This document shows positions 7,916 to 15,281 of a stretch of DNA of 64,000 bases, one piece after another (positions within the stretch are counted from its first letter, which is position 1; every line of letters begins with the position of its first letter). The notes below the pieces were generated by a model that had not been told where the DNA came from, searched no databases, and saw nothing but the letters and a program-made list of their open reading frames with translations. Location of the stretch: assembly GCF_014199915.1 (NCBI RefSeq), contig NZ_JACHOO010000009.1:62001-126000 (forward strand), given 5' to 3'. A program made the position numbers and the translations under genes. Source of the DNA: Prosthecomicrobium pneumaticum (lineage in GTDB: Bacteria; Pseudomonadota; Alphaproteobacteria; Rhizobiales; Kaistiaceae).

Positions 7916-8734
7916 TCAGACGAGGCTGACGAGGAAGCGGAGCGCAACGACGAGCAGGAACAGGCCGAAGCCGATCTCCAGCCGTCGGCGGCTCGTGCGG
8001 TGGGCGAGCCGGGCGCCGATCGGCGCCATCGCCATGGTGACCGGAATGAGAAGCAGGACGGCGAGGAGGTTGACGAAGCCGAGCGACAAGGGCGGCAGGC
8101 CGGCGCGGCCCCAGCCGGCCCAGATCGTGCCGAGCACGCCGGGAATGGCGATCAGAACGCCGACGCCGGCCGAAGTGGCGACCGCCTGATGCATCGAGCG
8201 GCCGTAGAGCGTCATGAAGGCGTTGTTGAAGACGCCGCCGCCCACCCCCATCAGCGTCGAGAAGAGGCCGATCAGGAAGCCGACGACGACCCGCACCGTC
8301 CGGCCCGGCAGGTCGGCGCCGAGCCGCCAGCTCTGCCGGCCGAACAGAAGCCGCAGCGCCATCAGCGTGGCGAGCACGACGAAGACGATCCGCAGCGCCT
8401 CGCCCGAGATGATGGCGATCAGGAAGCCCGCCGCGATGGCGCCGAGCGGCACTGGCAGGAGCCATTCCTTGAGCAGCGCCTCGTCGACCGCGCCATGGGC
8501 GCGGTGCGCGAGGAAGGATCGGATCGAGGTCGGCACGATGACGCCGAGCGAGGATCCCACCGCGATCTGCATGACGAGATCGTGGTCGATGCCGAGGAGC
8601 AGCAGGAACTGATAGAGCACCGGCACGATCACCGCGCCGCCGCCAATGCCGAACACGCCGGCGAGCAGCCCCGCCACCACGCCGGTGGCGAGCAGCGCGA
8701 CGACCAGCCCGGCGAGCTCGGCGACGGGCGGCAT
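7916..8734 (-). CDS. TauE/SafE family membrane protein (putative sulfite/anion exporter)
   Basis: This 272-residue polytopic membrane protein has around eight hydrophobic segments. The family signature of glycine-rich half-repeats is visible: VFGIGGGAVIVPVLYQFL near residue 30 and the second-half copy LMGVGGGVFNNAFMTLYG after the midpoint. Family members export sulfite, sulfoacetate or related anions, or serve in metal or sulfur assimilation; the substrate here is not deducible. The start (MPPVAELAG) is set by the one-base overlap with the stop of the upstream transporter gene; a longer open frame extends upstream but only shadows that gene. The pair is probably one transcription unit. Confidence 0.88.
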   Translation of the reverse strand: MPPVAELAGLVVALLATGVVAGLLAGVFGIGGGAVIVPVLYQFLLLLGIDHDLVMQIAVGSSLGVIVPTSIRSFLAHRAHGAVDEALLKEWLLPVPLGAIAAGFLIAIISGEALRIVFVVLATLMALRLLFGRQSWRLGADLPGRTVRVVVGFLIGLFSTLMGVGGGVFNNAFMTLYGRSMHQAVATSAGVGVLIAIPGVLGTIWAGWGRAGLPPLSLGFVNLLAVLLLIPVTMAMAPIGARLAHRTSRRRLEIGFGLFLLVVALRFLVSLV

Positions 8735-9732
8735 CACTCGGCCGGCTCGAGCGCGGCGAGCCGCGCCTGATGGTTGGCGATGAAGCCGACGATCACCAGC
8801 TGGCTGAAATGGTAGAGCATGATCGGCGCGAGGATCAGGCCGAGCTCGGGAGAGCCGCCGAACATCACGGTGGCGAGCGGCGCGCCCGTGGCGAGCGACT
8901 TCTTCGAGGCGCAGAAGGTGCAGGCGACCGTATCCGCCCGGCTGAAGCCGAGCAGCCGGCAGGGAATCTGCATCAGCCAGTAGACGAGGAAGAACAGCGC
9001 GATCACGCCGACCAGGATCTCGATGATCAGGGTGGGCTTCTGCGAGGTCCAGATCCCCTCGACCATCGAATCGCAGAAGGTGTTGTAGACGATGGCGAGA
9101 ATGATCGCCCGGTCGGCGAGCCGGATCCACTTGATGTGGCGGGTCGCCCAGCCGGACAGCCAGTGCCGGGCGATCTGGCCGATGACGATCGGGACGAGCA
9201 CGAGCAGCATCACCTTGCCGATCACCGGCAGGAGCGGCAGGCCCTCGCCCGTCGACGAGGTGTACCAGGCCATCAGCGCCGGTGTCGCGAACACGCCGAT
9301 CAGGCTCGACAGCGTCGCGTTGAAGATCGCCGCCGGGACGTTGCCGCGGGCGAGCGAGGTCATGGCGATCGAGGACGAGACCGTCGAGGGGAGCGCGGCG
9401 AGATAGAAGAAGCCGGTGCCGACCGTGTCGGGCAGATAGCGGCCGACGACCGCCAGAATCGCCAGCACGACGGCCGGGAAGAGCACGAAGGTCGAGAGCT
9501 GGACGAGGATGTGCAGCCGCCAGTGGCCGATGCCCTGCCGCATCCGCTCGGGTGCGAGCGTCAAGCCGTAGAGGAAGAAGATGACCGCGACGCCATAGGT
9601 GGCGACGAGGTCGATATGGAGGAGGCCGCCCTTGTCGCCGCTGGCGCCGGGCCAGGGCCAGACGATGGCCGCCGCGACGGCGAGCACGAGCGCGAGGAGG
9701 AAGCCGTCGAGTGCGTAGCCGCGAATTGTCAT
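8734..9732 (-). CDS. Bile acid:sodium symporter family protein (SBF-like)
   Basis: This 332-residue inner-membrane protein has about ten hydrophobic helices and resembles the SBF-like/YfeH group of the bile acid:sodium symporter superfamily. Recognisable segments are FFLYGLTLAPERMRQG near residue 50, LPSTVSSSIAMTSLARGN with a substrate/ion-binding SSS run, and FCASKKSLATGAPLA near residue 270, which is strongly conserved in this group. The ATG at 9732 opens MTIRGYALDGF and is preceded by an AT-rich stretch that could hold a promoter. The longer open frame upstream lies antisense to dusA and is not used. The stop overlaps the TauE-like start. Confidence 0.88.
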   Translation of the reverse strand: MTIRGYALDGFLLALVLAVAAAIVWPWPGASGDKGGLLHIDLVATYGVAVIFFLYGLTLAPERMRQGIGHWRLHILVQLSTFVLFPAVVLAILAVVGRYLPDTVGTGFFYLAALPSTVSSSIAMTSLARGNVPAAIFNATLSSLIGVFATPALMAWYTSSTGEGLPLLPVIGKVMLLVLVPIVIGQIARHWLSGWATRHIKWIRLADRAIILAIVYNTFCDSMVEGIWTSQKPTLIIEILVGVIALFFLVYWLMQIPCRLLGFSRADTVACTFCASKKSLATGAPLATVMFGGSPELGLILAPIMLYHFSQLVIVGFIANHQARLAALEPAE

Positions 9733-9836
9733 GAGGATATTGTATGCAATGGAAGGGGCGGAGCCCTTCTTACAGGCATGACGCCGAAAGGAACAGTGCC
9801 CTTTCGACGCAACAGCTTCGCCCCGGCGAAAAGTCC

Positions 9837-10865
9837 CTACTCCGCCGCCTCCGCCTGCCGCTCCGCCGCGAGCACGACGTCGAGCGCGGCGCGCAGAACC
9901 TCGGCTCCCGCCCCGTGCCGGGCGCCTTCGACCGTCAGGATCTGCCGCCAGCGCCGGGCGCCCGGCCGGCCGTGAAAGAGGCCGATCATGTGCTTGAGGA
10001 TGCGCGCCGCGGGGACCCCTGCGCGCCGCTCGGCCTCGACATAGGGGATCATCGATTCGGCGACGGCCCGCGGGTCGGGGTCCTGGACCGCCGCCCCATA
10101 GATCCGCCGATCGACGGCGGCGAGCAGCGCCGGCTCCTGATAGGCGGCGCGGCCGACCATCACGCCAGCGACATGGCCGAGCGCGTCGAGCGCCGCGTCG
10201 AGCGTCCGGATGCCGCCGTTCAGCCCGACGAAGACGCCCGGCAGCCGCGCCTTCAGCCGGTAGACCCGATCGTAGTCGAGCGGCGGGATCTCGCGGTTCT
10301 CCTTCGGCGACAGCCCCTCGAGCCAGGCCTTGCGGGCGTGCACCCACAGCGCATCGGTCCCGGCCGCGAGCACCGCGTCGGCGAGCGCGTCGAGCGCGAT
10401 CTCCGGATCCTGCTCGTCGACGCCGATCCGGCACTTGACCGTCACGGGGATGTCGACCGCCGCCTTCATCGCCGCGACGCAGTCCGCGACGACCGCGGGC
10501 GTGCGCATCAGACAGGCGCCGAAGGTGCCGGACTGCACCCGGTCAGAGGGGCAGCCGACGTTCAGATTGATTTCGTCATAGCCGAACTCCGCCCCGATCC
10601 GTGCCGCGCGGGCGAGCTTGCCGGGATCGGAGCCGCCCAGTTGCAGCGCGACCGGGTGCTCGATGGCATCGAAACCGAGCAGCTTCGCCCGGTCGCCGTG
10701 GAGGACGGCGTCGGCGACGACCATCTCGGTGTAGAGGAGCGCGCGGTGCGTGAGCTTCCGATGGAAAAACCGGCAATGCCGGTCGGTCCAATCGAGCATC
10801 GGGGCGACGGCAAAAACGGGAGCCTTGAAATATCTAGCTTTTTGTTTGTCTTCAGGGCTTTCCAC
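9837..10865 (-). CDS. dusA: tRNA-dihydrouridine synthase A
   Basis: This 342-residue flavoenzyme reduces uridine 20/20a in the tRNA D-loop using NADPH. The diagnostic PMLDWTDRHCR motif of the DusA subgroup is at residues 22-32, the catalytic cysteine is C105 in NVGCPSDRVQSG, and the FMN-binding TIM barrel continues with GRAAYQEP near residue 230. It is encoded alone. The 5' end faces the accessory region that starts about 10.9 kb. dusA is a known integration hotspot for phages and islands, and a truncated integrase lies just outside its start codon. The gene itself is intact. Confidence 0.95.
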   Translation of the reverse strand: MESPEDKQKARYFKAPVFAVAPMLDWTDRHCRFFHRKLTHRALLYTEMVVADAVLHGDRAKLLGFDAIEHPVALQLGGSDPGKLARAARIGAEFGYDEINLNVGCPSDRVQSGTFGACLMRTPAVVADCVAAMKAAVDIPVTVKCRIGVDEQDPEIALDALADAVLAAGTDALWVHARKAWLEGLSPKENREIPPLDYDRVYRLKARLPGVFVGLNGGIRTLDAALDALGHVAGVMVGRAAYQEPALLAAVDRRIYGAAVQDPDPRAVAESMIPYVEAERRAGVPAARILKHMIGLFHGRPGARRWRQILTVEGARHGAGAEVLRAALDVVLAAERQAEAAE

Positions 10866-10989
10866 CGCGATACTCTCCTAAATTCTCCGTCTCGTTTACG
10901 CTCGTTTTCTGCCAAATCCGCCGATTTGGGGGCTGCATTTGCCACAATGTGCCAAGTAGGATTCCCATGTGACAAATGAGGAAGCGGAC

Positions 10990-11180
10990 ATGGGCACGCT
11001 CATCGCACGCAAACGCAGGGATGGCAGCGTTGGCTACATGGTGCGGCTGCGCGTCATGCGAGATGGCGCGACATATCACGAGACGGAGACTTTTGACAGG
11101 CGGCCGGCCGCGGCGGCCTGGATGAAGAGGCGCGAGGCCGAGCTCGCAAAGCCTGGCGACGTCGACCGCGCAAAAGCCGG
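10990..11180 (+). pseudogene. N-terminal fragment of a phage-type tyrosine integrase
   Basis: The translated segment MGTLIARKRRDGSVGYMVRL through FDRRPAAAAWMKRREAELA matches the start of a common class of phage integrases (arm-binding beta-sheet followed by the first helix). It breaks off after about 64 residues, where sequence of an IS3-type transposase begins in another frame. No core-binding or catalytic domain follows. It lies divergently 120 bp from the dusA start codon, so it is probably the scar of an earlier element inserted at dusA. Confidence 0.6.
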
Positions 11181-11201
11181 TGATACACCTTGGCGAAAGC
11201 G

Positions 11202-11321
11202 ATGGAACGCTACACGGAGGAATCCACACCGGGCAAGCCCACCCAGAATGGCTTCGTCGAGAGCCTGAACGGCCGCTTCCGGGATGAATGCCTCAACGAG
11301 CACTGCCCACTTTGGGACTAA
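11202..11321 (+). pseudogene. IS3-family transposase fragment
   Basis: A 39-codon frame contains [20 protein letters not shown] followed by CLNEH, the hallmark of the IS3-family DDE transposase around its catalytic glutamate (consensus PGKPxQNxFIESFNGRLRDECLN). The rest of the transposase and both IS ends are absent. The frame stops in TAA at 11319-11321, directly next to the 15-bp tRNA repeat that bounds the element beginning at 11322. It is therefore debris predating or accompanying the insertion. Confidence 0.75.
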
Positions 11322-11336
11322 ATGGCGGACAGGGTG
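11322..11336. repeat. Left attachment-site repeat (copy of tRNA-Ser 3' end)
   Basis: ATGGCGGACAGGGTG, identical over 15 bp and in the same orientation as 23463-23477. It corresponds to the CCA end, discriminator, acceptor strand and first T-arm base of the tRNA. After the identical core a further five bases (TCGAA) match at the same offset. Confidence 0.75.
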
Positions 11337-11350
11337 TCCGTCGAAGTGAT

Positions 11351-11449
11351 GTATCCCGTTGTCCCCCGTCGTCTCTGAATGCACGGGTTAACAAAGGGTT
11401 ACAATACCTGGACGTCTTCCATTGTATCTCGTTGTATCCCATTATCCCA
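11351..11449. promoter_or_regulatory. Repeated GTATCCC-type motifs between attL and the integrase gene
   Basis: The spacer between the left repeat and the integrase start carries repeats of one motif: GTATCCCGTTGTCCC at 11351, GTATCTCGTTGTATCCC at 11424 and ATTATCCC at 11441. Related GTATCTG/GTATCCG words recur just after the integrase stop near 12670-12710. Such clustered short repeats beside an attachment site are typical of integrase arm-type binding sites. This is inference from position and repetition only. Confidence 0.4.
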
Positions 11450-11480
11450 CTTTCGAAGTGGGGAAGAAAGTGGGGGCGAC

Positions 11481-12689
11481 ATGGCGCGGACGACCTCGAA
11501 GCTGACGGATGCTCGGGTCCGCGCGGCCCGCAAGCCGGGCCGGCTGTCGGACGGCGGGAACCTCTACCTTTCGGTCTCCCCCTCAGGCTCGAAAAGCTGG
11601 GTCTTCATGGGGACGGTTGCCGGGAAGCGCCGTGAGATGGGTCTTGGCGCCTATCCGGCTGTCGGGCTCGCACGGGCTCGGGAATTGGCCCTGGACTGCC
11701 GGCGCCTGGTCGCCGCCGGGCGTGATCCGATCGCCGAGCGAGACCGGGCCGCGGTGCGGACCTTCGGGGAGGTCGCCGAGGCGTTCGTCGATGCGAACGC
11801 GCCGGGCTGGTGCAACCAGAAGCACGTCGCGCAATGGCGAACGACGCTGTCGATCGCGCGGGACGAGACCGGCGCATTCGCCGATGGCGGCCATTGCATG
11901 GCGCTGCGAAGCCGGCCGATCGATCAGATCGATGTGGACGACGTTCTCGTCGTGCTCGAAGCCATGTGGAGCCAGTTACCCGAGACCGCGAGCCGCGTTC
12001 GCGGACGGATCGAGCGCGTGCTCGATTTCGCCGCTCTCCGGGGCTGGCGATCGGGCGCCAATCCGGCGCGATGGCGCGGTCATCTGGCGCACGCCCTGCC
12101 GCCCCGTCGGAAGCTCACTCGCGGTCATCACGCGGCCGTGCCGTTCCGCGAGGTGCCCGCGCTCTATGCGATGCTCGCGGCCGCGGACGCCACTGCGGCC
12201 GCCGCGCTTCGGTTCCTCCTTCTGACGGCGGCCCGCACCAGTGAGGTGCGGCTCGCGACCTTCGACGAGATCGAGGGCGATGTGTGGACGATTCCGGCCG
12301 CGCGGATGAAGGCGGGACGGGCGCACCGGGTTCCGCTCACGGCGCCGGCCCTGCAGATCATCGCCGAGGCGGCCACGGTGCGCCGGTCACAGTTCGTCTT
12401 CCCGGGCGCCAAGCCCGATGCGCCGCTGTCGCAAATGGCGCTCTCGATGGCGTTGCGGCGGACCGGTTCGGCCGCGACCGTGCACGGCTTCCGCTCGGCC
12501 TTTCGCGATTGGGCCGGCGAGGCGACCGAGCACGCGCGGGAGGTGGCGGAGGCCGCGCTCGCCCATGTCGTCGGTGACGCGACCGAGCGCGCCTATCGCC
12601 GCGGCGACGCCTTGGAGCGGCGCCGGCAGCTGATGGACGATTGGGCCGCGTTCGTTGCCTCGGCGCCGTCTGTATCCGACCGTATCTGA
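11481..12689 (+). CDS. Tyrosine-type site-specific integrase with DUF4102 arm-binding domain
   Basis: This 402-residue recombinase catalyses integration and excision of the surrounding element. An N-terminal DUF4102 domain (about 1-85, LSDGGNLYLSVSPSGSKSW at 22-40) is followed by a core-binding domain (about 95-185) and the catalytic domain. The active-site set is complete: R252 (AARTSEVR), K277, H335 and R338 (HGFRSAFRDW), H362 and the nucleophile Y372. The start is the ATG after GTGGGGGCGAC rather than upstream in-frame codons in the repeat region. P4-like integrases of this type favour tRNA 3' ends, agreeing with the tRNA-Ser repeat; related ones insert at dusA, so that alternative was considered. 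Confidence 0.93.
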   Translation: MARTTSKLTDARVRAARKPGRLSDGGNLYLSVSPSGSKSWVFMGTVAGKRREMGLGAYPAVGLARARELALDCRRLVAAGRDPIAERDRAAVRTFGEVAEAFVDANAPGWCNQKHVAQWRTTLSIARDETGAFADGGHCMALRSRPIDQIDVDDVLVVLEAMWSQLPETASRVRGRIERVLDFAALRGWRSGANPARWRGHLAHALPPRRKLTRGHHAAVPFREVPALYAMLAAADATAAAALRFLLLTAARTSEVRLATFDEIEGDVWTIPAARMKAGRAHRVPLTAPALQIIAEAATVRRSQFVFPGAKPDAPLSQMALSMALRRTGSAATVHGFRSAFRDWAGEATEHAREVAEAALAHVVGDATERAYRRGDALERRRQLMDDWAAFVASAPSVSDRI

Positions 12690-12797
12690 ACATACCCAGT
12701 TGTATCTGGTTGCTTGCGCGCTGCCGGTTTGGGAAGTAGATTGATAGACGGTGACTGTTTCGATTCGACGAGCAGGCGCTCGACATATTGGCCAAGG

Positions 12798-12845
12798 GGC
12801 CGCGCAACCTTCCCGTGGAAGCGGGAGGCGCTTGCGCGGCCTTTT
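12798..12845 (+). terminator. Rho-independent terminator after the integrase
   Basis: A perfect 10-bp stem GGCCGCGCAA (12798-12807) and TTGCGCGGCC (12832-12841) encloses a second pairing CTTCCCG/GCGGGAG and is followed by TTTT. It ends about 155 bp after the integrase stop and just before the ribosome-binding site of the AlpA-like gene. Confidence 0.6.
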
Positions 12846-12861
12846 CGTTTTGGAGGTGCGA

Positions 12862-13080
12862 ATGGGAAGTGAGGGTATCGGGTCGGTCCAGCAGGACGCG
12901 GCCGCGGCCATGACGTTGCGGGAGTTTTGCGATCGTCATTCCGTTTCGCGGATGACGGCGCATCGCGAGATGGTCGCGGGGCGCCTTCGTGCGGTGAAGG
13001 CTGGCCGGAGGGTTCTGATCAGGGCGGAGGACGCGCGGGCCTGGCTTGCGGCCCTGCCGGGGGCGAGGGTGGGCGGATGA
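12862..13080 (+). CDS. AlpA/excisionase-like helix-turn-helix protein, 72 aa
   Basis: This small DNA-binding protein has an excisionase-type winged helix: MTLREFCDRHSVSRMTAHRE, then MVAGRLRAVKAGRRVLIRAE and a terminal DARAWLAALPG helix. This is the MerR/AlpA-like fold used by prophage excisionases and AlpA activators. It is preceded by a strong GGAGGTGCGA site, which fixes the ATG at 12862. Lying next to the integrase, it is the likely directionality factor or integrase regulator. Its stop overlaps the next small frame by four bases. Confidence 0.75.
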   Translation: MGSEGIGSVQQDAAAAMTLREFCDRHSVSRMTAHREMVAGRLRAVKAGRRVLIRAEDARAWLAALPGARVGG

Positions 13081-13220
13081 TCAAAAGGGAAACCGCGCCA
13101 CCAGTTCGCGGCTGGTGGCGCGGCATGAGGATAGGCTCGTTCTGGACGAACGATAGCTACCTCGCGGGGCACGATTGTTCAATCCCAAGCGTCCACCGTT
13201 TTCCGATGGTGACGTCATGA
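13077..13220 (+). CDS. Possible 47-aa protein coupled to the AlpA-like gene
   Basis: A short frame begins in the ATGA overlap with the AlpA-like stop and encodes MIKRETAPPVRGWWRGMRIG and about 27 further residues, without recognisable similarity. Its DNA contains a strong perfect hairpin (see 13093-13123), so the coding reading may be coincidental. Coupling to the upstream stop is the only positive evidence. Confidence 0.3.
   Translation: MIKRETAPPVRGWWRGMRIGSFWTNDSYLAGHDCSIPSVHRFPMVTS
13093..13123. other. Perfect 12-bp stem-loop
   Basis: CCGCGCCACCAG (13093-13104) pairs exactly with CTGGTGGCGCGG (13112-13123) around a seven-base loop TTCGCGG. No T-run follows, so it is not a standard terminator. 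It may be an mRNA structure controlling the genes downstream of the AlpA-like protein. Confidence 0.5.
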
Positions 13221-14131
13221 GGGCGAGGCGGAGATTCACGGCCGAGGGTGATCGGCAGCTTGTCATCGGGCGCGCCGTGCTCGCCGAGGCGGCCGAGACG
13301 CGGCGGGGCGAGGGAAGGCGGTTCACGATCGAGGACTTGCGCATGCGGGAAGTCGAGAAGGTGCTCGCGGACCGGTTCGGCCGGATCATTCCGGACCCTG
13401 AGGACACGGACGACCGTCCGGCCGCGCTCGGCCTGGTGCGAGCCGCGGCTCTCTGCCGTCCCGGTTCGGGCTGGCTTTCCGGCTGGTGCGCCCGTTGGGC
13501 GCCGTGGATCGCGCCGGAGGAGATCGCCGCGATCGAGCGGGACGCGGCCGGCCGGAAGCGGATGCTCAAGGCCGATGCCGCGGCGCGGCTCCTCGGCGTG
13601 ACGCTTGAGATCCGGACGCGCCTCGGCCTGCGCACCATCGGCGCATGCGACGTGCCGAAGGCCGAACGGCTCGCGCTGGCGAAGGCGAAGAAAGCCGCGG
13701 CGGACCGGGAGAGGAAGGCCGCGAAGCGACGGGCCGACGGACGTCGGACCTTGGCAGAAATCTCGGCCGAATCGCTCTCGGCCTCGAAGCCGTGGTTGGC
13801 CGAAGGTGTCTCACGGCGAACGTGGTATCGGCGCCGTGGCACAGAGATGTCGCGAGTTGATCTTCCCTCCGGGAAGATGCCTGCGCTTATAAGCGCCATC
13901 CCTGTGCCAAGGGATAGCGAGAGGAGAGGAGGGAACGCCTCTCAAGCCCTGTTCGAAAGCCGCCCTGAGGCCGAGCGGATGGGACAGCGCGCCGACGGCG
14001 AAGCCGGCGGTGGCGGGGTTCGGGGGCCTCGCCCCCGATCAGGGTCAAAGGGGCGACGCCCCTTGGGAATGGCAATGCCACACGAAGCCGAAGCGAACGA
14101 AACCGGACCGGAGGTCGAAGATGCAGCTTGA
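13175..14131 (+). CDS. Phage-associated hypothetical protein with SRRTWYRRR motif
   Basis: This 318-residue basic protein belongs to no family I can name. The N-terminal half is helical (FNPKRPPFSDGDVMRARRRF, then an acidic/basic alternating segment), and the middle has an AAARLLGVTLEIRTRLGLRT segment that resembles a helix-turn-helix. A Lys/Arg/Ala-rich helix follows around residue 170, then KPWLAEGVSRRTWYRRR. The last 90 residues are low-complexity Gly/Pro/Arg-rich and overlap the start of the next gene by 11 bases. Start is uncertain: TTG at 13175 keeps the conserved-looking N-terminus, ATG at 13217 is the alternative. A DNA-binding or replication role for the element is a guess. Confidence 0.55.
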   Translation: MFNPKRPPFSDGDVMRARRRFTAEGDRQLVIGRAVLAEAAETRRGEGRRFTIEDLRMREVEKVLADRFGRIIPDPEDTDDRPAALGLVRAAALCRPGSGWLSGWCARWAPWIAPEEIAAIERDAAGRKRMLKADAAARLLGVTLEIRTRLGLRTIGACDVPKAERLALAKAKKAAADRERKAAKRRADGRRTLAEISAESLSASKPWLAEGVSRRTWYRRRGTEMSRVDLPSGKMPALISAIPVPRDSERRGGNASQALFESRPEAERMGQRADGEAGGGGVRGPRPRSGSKGRRPLGMAMPHEAEANETGPEVEDAA

Positions 14132-14423
14132 AATCGCATTCGATGTGCCCGCAGCGCCGGCGCCGGTGGCCGAGGCGCCGGCCGCGCCACGGCGCGAGAT
14201 CGTCGTATTTCCGTTCGATCGCGAGGCGACCGAGATTCGCCGGATCGCCCGGTGGATGCGAGCGCACCCGGTGGAGCGCTGGCAGAAATATTGGCGGACC
14301 GAAGCGAACCGCCGGTTCGGACGGCTTCAGGTGCTCGGCGTCCCCGAGGACCGCATCCACGACCAGATCGAGGCGCTCCGGCGCGCGATCATCGCCGAGC
14401 TTCGCCGGGAGGACGCGCGATGA
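14121..14423 (+). CDS. DUF6074-like small protein, 100 aa
   Basis: The protein starts MQLEIAFDVPAAPAP and continues REIVVFPFDREATEIRRIAR, then a WQKYWRTEANRRFGRL helix and VPEDRIHDQIEALRRAI. This follows the pattern I recall for DUF6074, a family of about 90-100 residues frequent in Rhizobiales prophages and islands (V-PFP, R-IRR, YWR...L, G...I..Q...F...). Function is unknown. It overlaps the preceding gene and its stop overlaps the next start by four bases, so it sits inside a coupled operon. Confidence 0.6.
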   Translation: MQLEIAFDVPAAPAPVAEAPAAPRREIVVFPFDREATEIRRIARWMRAHPVERWQKYWRTEANRRFGRLQVLGVPEDRIHDQIEALRRAIIAELRREDAR

Positions 14424-14713
14424 AGACCGACGAGGAACGCCGCGCGGCGGAGCGGGAACGGGCGCGTCGTCGCCGGCTCGCGGCCGGAGCGGTCCCGCGC
14501 GAGACGAGCGCTGAACGACGGCAGCCTTGGGCGGACTTGGGCATGAGTCGCAGCGCCTGGTATCGCGCCGGCTGCCCTTCCGCCCCGCAGATCGTCGCCG
14601 AGGCACCGTCCGCGCCTGCCGAGGCTGCCGGTCCTGCGGAGCCTGTCGCCGAGCCCGTGCGGCCCTCTCCGGCGGCCCGGCGGGCCCTTCTTCGGCTGGT
14701 GGCCTCGCGATGA
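14420..14713 (+). CDS. Small hypothetical protein with SRSAWYR motif, 97 aa
   Basis: A very basic N-terminal helix (TDEERRAAERERARRRRLAA) is followed by QPWADLGMSRSAWYRAG and an Ala/Pro/Glu-rich tail. The PW..LGMSR.AWYR segment parallels the PWLAEGVSRRTWYRRR of the 13175-14131 product, so the two share a short helix-turn-helix-like module. The ATGA overlap fixes the start. Function is unknown; DNA binding is inferred from basicity and the motif. Confidence 0.55.
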   Translation: MKTDEERRAAERERARRRRLAAGAVPRETSAERRQPWADLGMSRSAWYRAGCPSAPQIVAEAPSAPAEAAGPAEPVAEPVRPSPAARRALLRLVASR

Positions 14714-14982
14714 TCGAGCCGATTCTCAGCAAGCGCGGCGAAACCGTGAGCGTGAAGGTCGCTGCCCACCTTGTCGGCCGAGACGAAAAGACCATTCGGG
14801 CTTGGGGCCGGCGGTTCGGAATCGGCGCCCAAGTCGGGCCGCGCGGGCGCCTTTCGATCAACCGCGTTGGGCTCGAAATGGTCGCGCACGGCGATATGCT
14901 CGCGCTGGCGAAGCTTCGCGCCGGTGATCGCTCGGATCCTGTCGTCGCGCGGTATTTCGAGCACGTCGGCATCACGCCCTAA
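14710..14982 (+). CDS. Small helix-turn-helix protein, 90 aa
   Basis: The sequence KVAAHLVGRDEKTIRAWGRR looks like a MerR/excisionase-type recognition unit, followed by a short wing (QVGPRGRLSINRVGLEMVAH) and a C-terminal helix ending FEHVGITP. It starts inside the ATGA overlap with the previous gene, so it is the last of four overlapping small genes. A regulator of the element is the most economical reading; no specific family is claimed. Confidence 0.55.
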   Translation: MIEPILSKRGETVSVKVAAHLVGRDEKTIRAWGRRFGIGAQVGPRGRLSINRVGLEMVAHGDMLALAKLRAGDRSDPVVARYFEHVGITP

Positions 14983-15024
14983 AACGCCATAGGCGGTGCG
15001 GCACGCGGGCGCCCGAACACGCCC

Positions 15025-15047
15025 GAACCGATCCAGATGATCGGTTC
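15025..15047. other. Perfect 9-bp hairpin ahead of a small gene
   Basis: GAACCGATC (15025-15033) and GATCGGTTC (15039-15047) flank a five-base loop. It lies in the 110-bp gap between the HTH gene and the gene at 15093, with no T-run. It could be an attenuator, an operator or an mRNA end. Confidence 0.4.
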
Positions 15048-15092
15048 AGGTCGGGCAGGCATGGTGATTTCCATAAGCAATGGAGGTCTTTC

Positions 15093-15281
15093 ATGCCGTC
15101 CGCCCCGCTCGCTCTTGGCGAGGTTCGCGTCGATGCCGACTTCCGGACCGAACTGCAGAAGGCCTGCGATCGGACCGGTGCGACGCCCGCCGAGTTCGCG
15201 CTGGAAGCGGCGTTCGAACGTCTGAGGAGTCGCGGCGTGCCGGTCTCGCGCGTGTGGCCGAACCGGCGGGCCGCCGCGTGA
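15093..15281 (+). CDS. Small hypothetical protein, 62 aa
   Basis: The protein reads MPSAPLALGEVRVDADFRTE, then an alpha-helical segment around ACDRTGATPAEFALEAAFER that resembles the amphipathic helices of small ribbon-helix-helix or toxin-antitoxin-like proteins. It is preceded by AATGGAGGTCTTTC, a good ribosome-binding site. Its TGA overlaps the GTG start of the coiled-coil gene. No confident family assignment. Confidence 0.5.
   Translation: MPSAPLALGEVRVDADFRTELQKACDRTGATPAEFALEAAFERLRSRGVPVSRVWPNRRAAA

Noticed and set aside
11322-11336. Whether the intact integrase instead uses dusA as its attachment site
   Set aside because: The integrase is near dusA and belongs to a class that includes dusA-specific enzymes, but I found no copy of the dusA 5' region at the other end, whereas a 15-bp exact copy of the tRNA-Ser 3' end is present at the right place.
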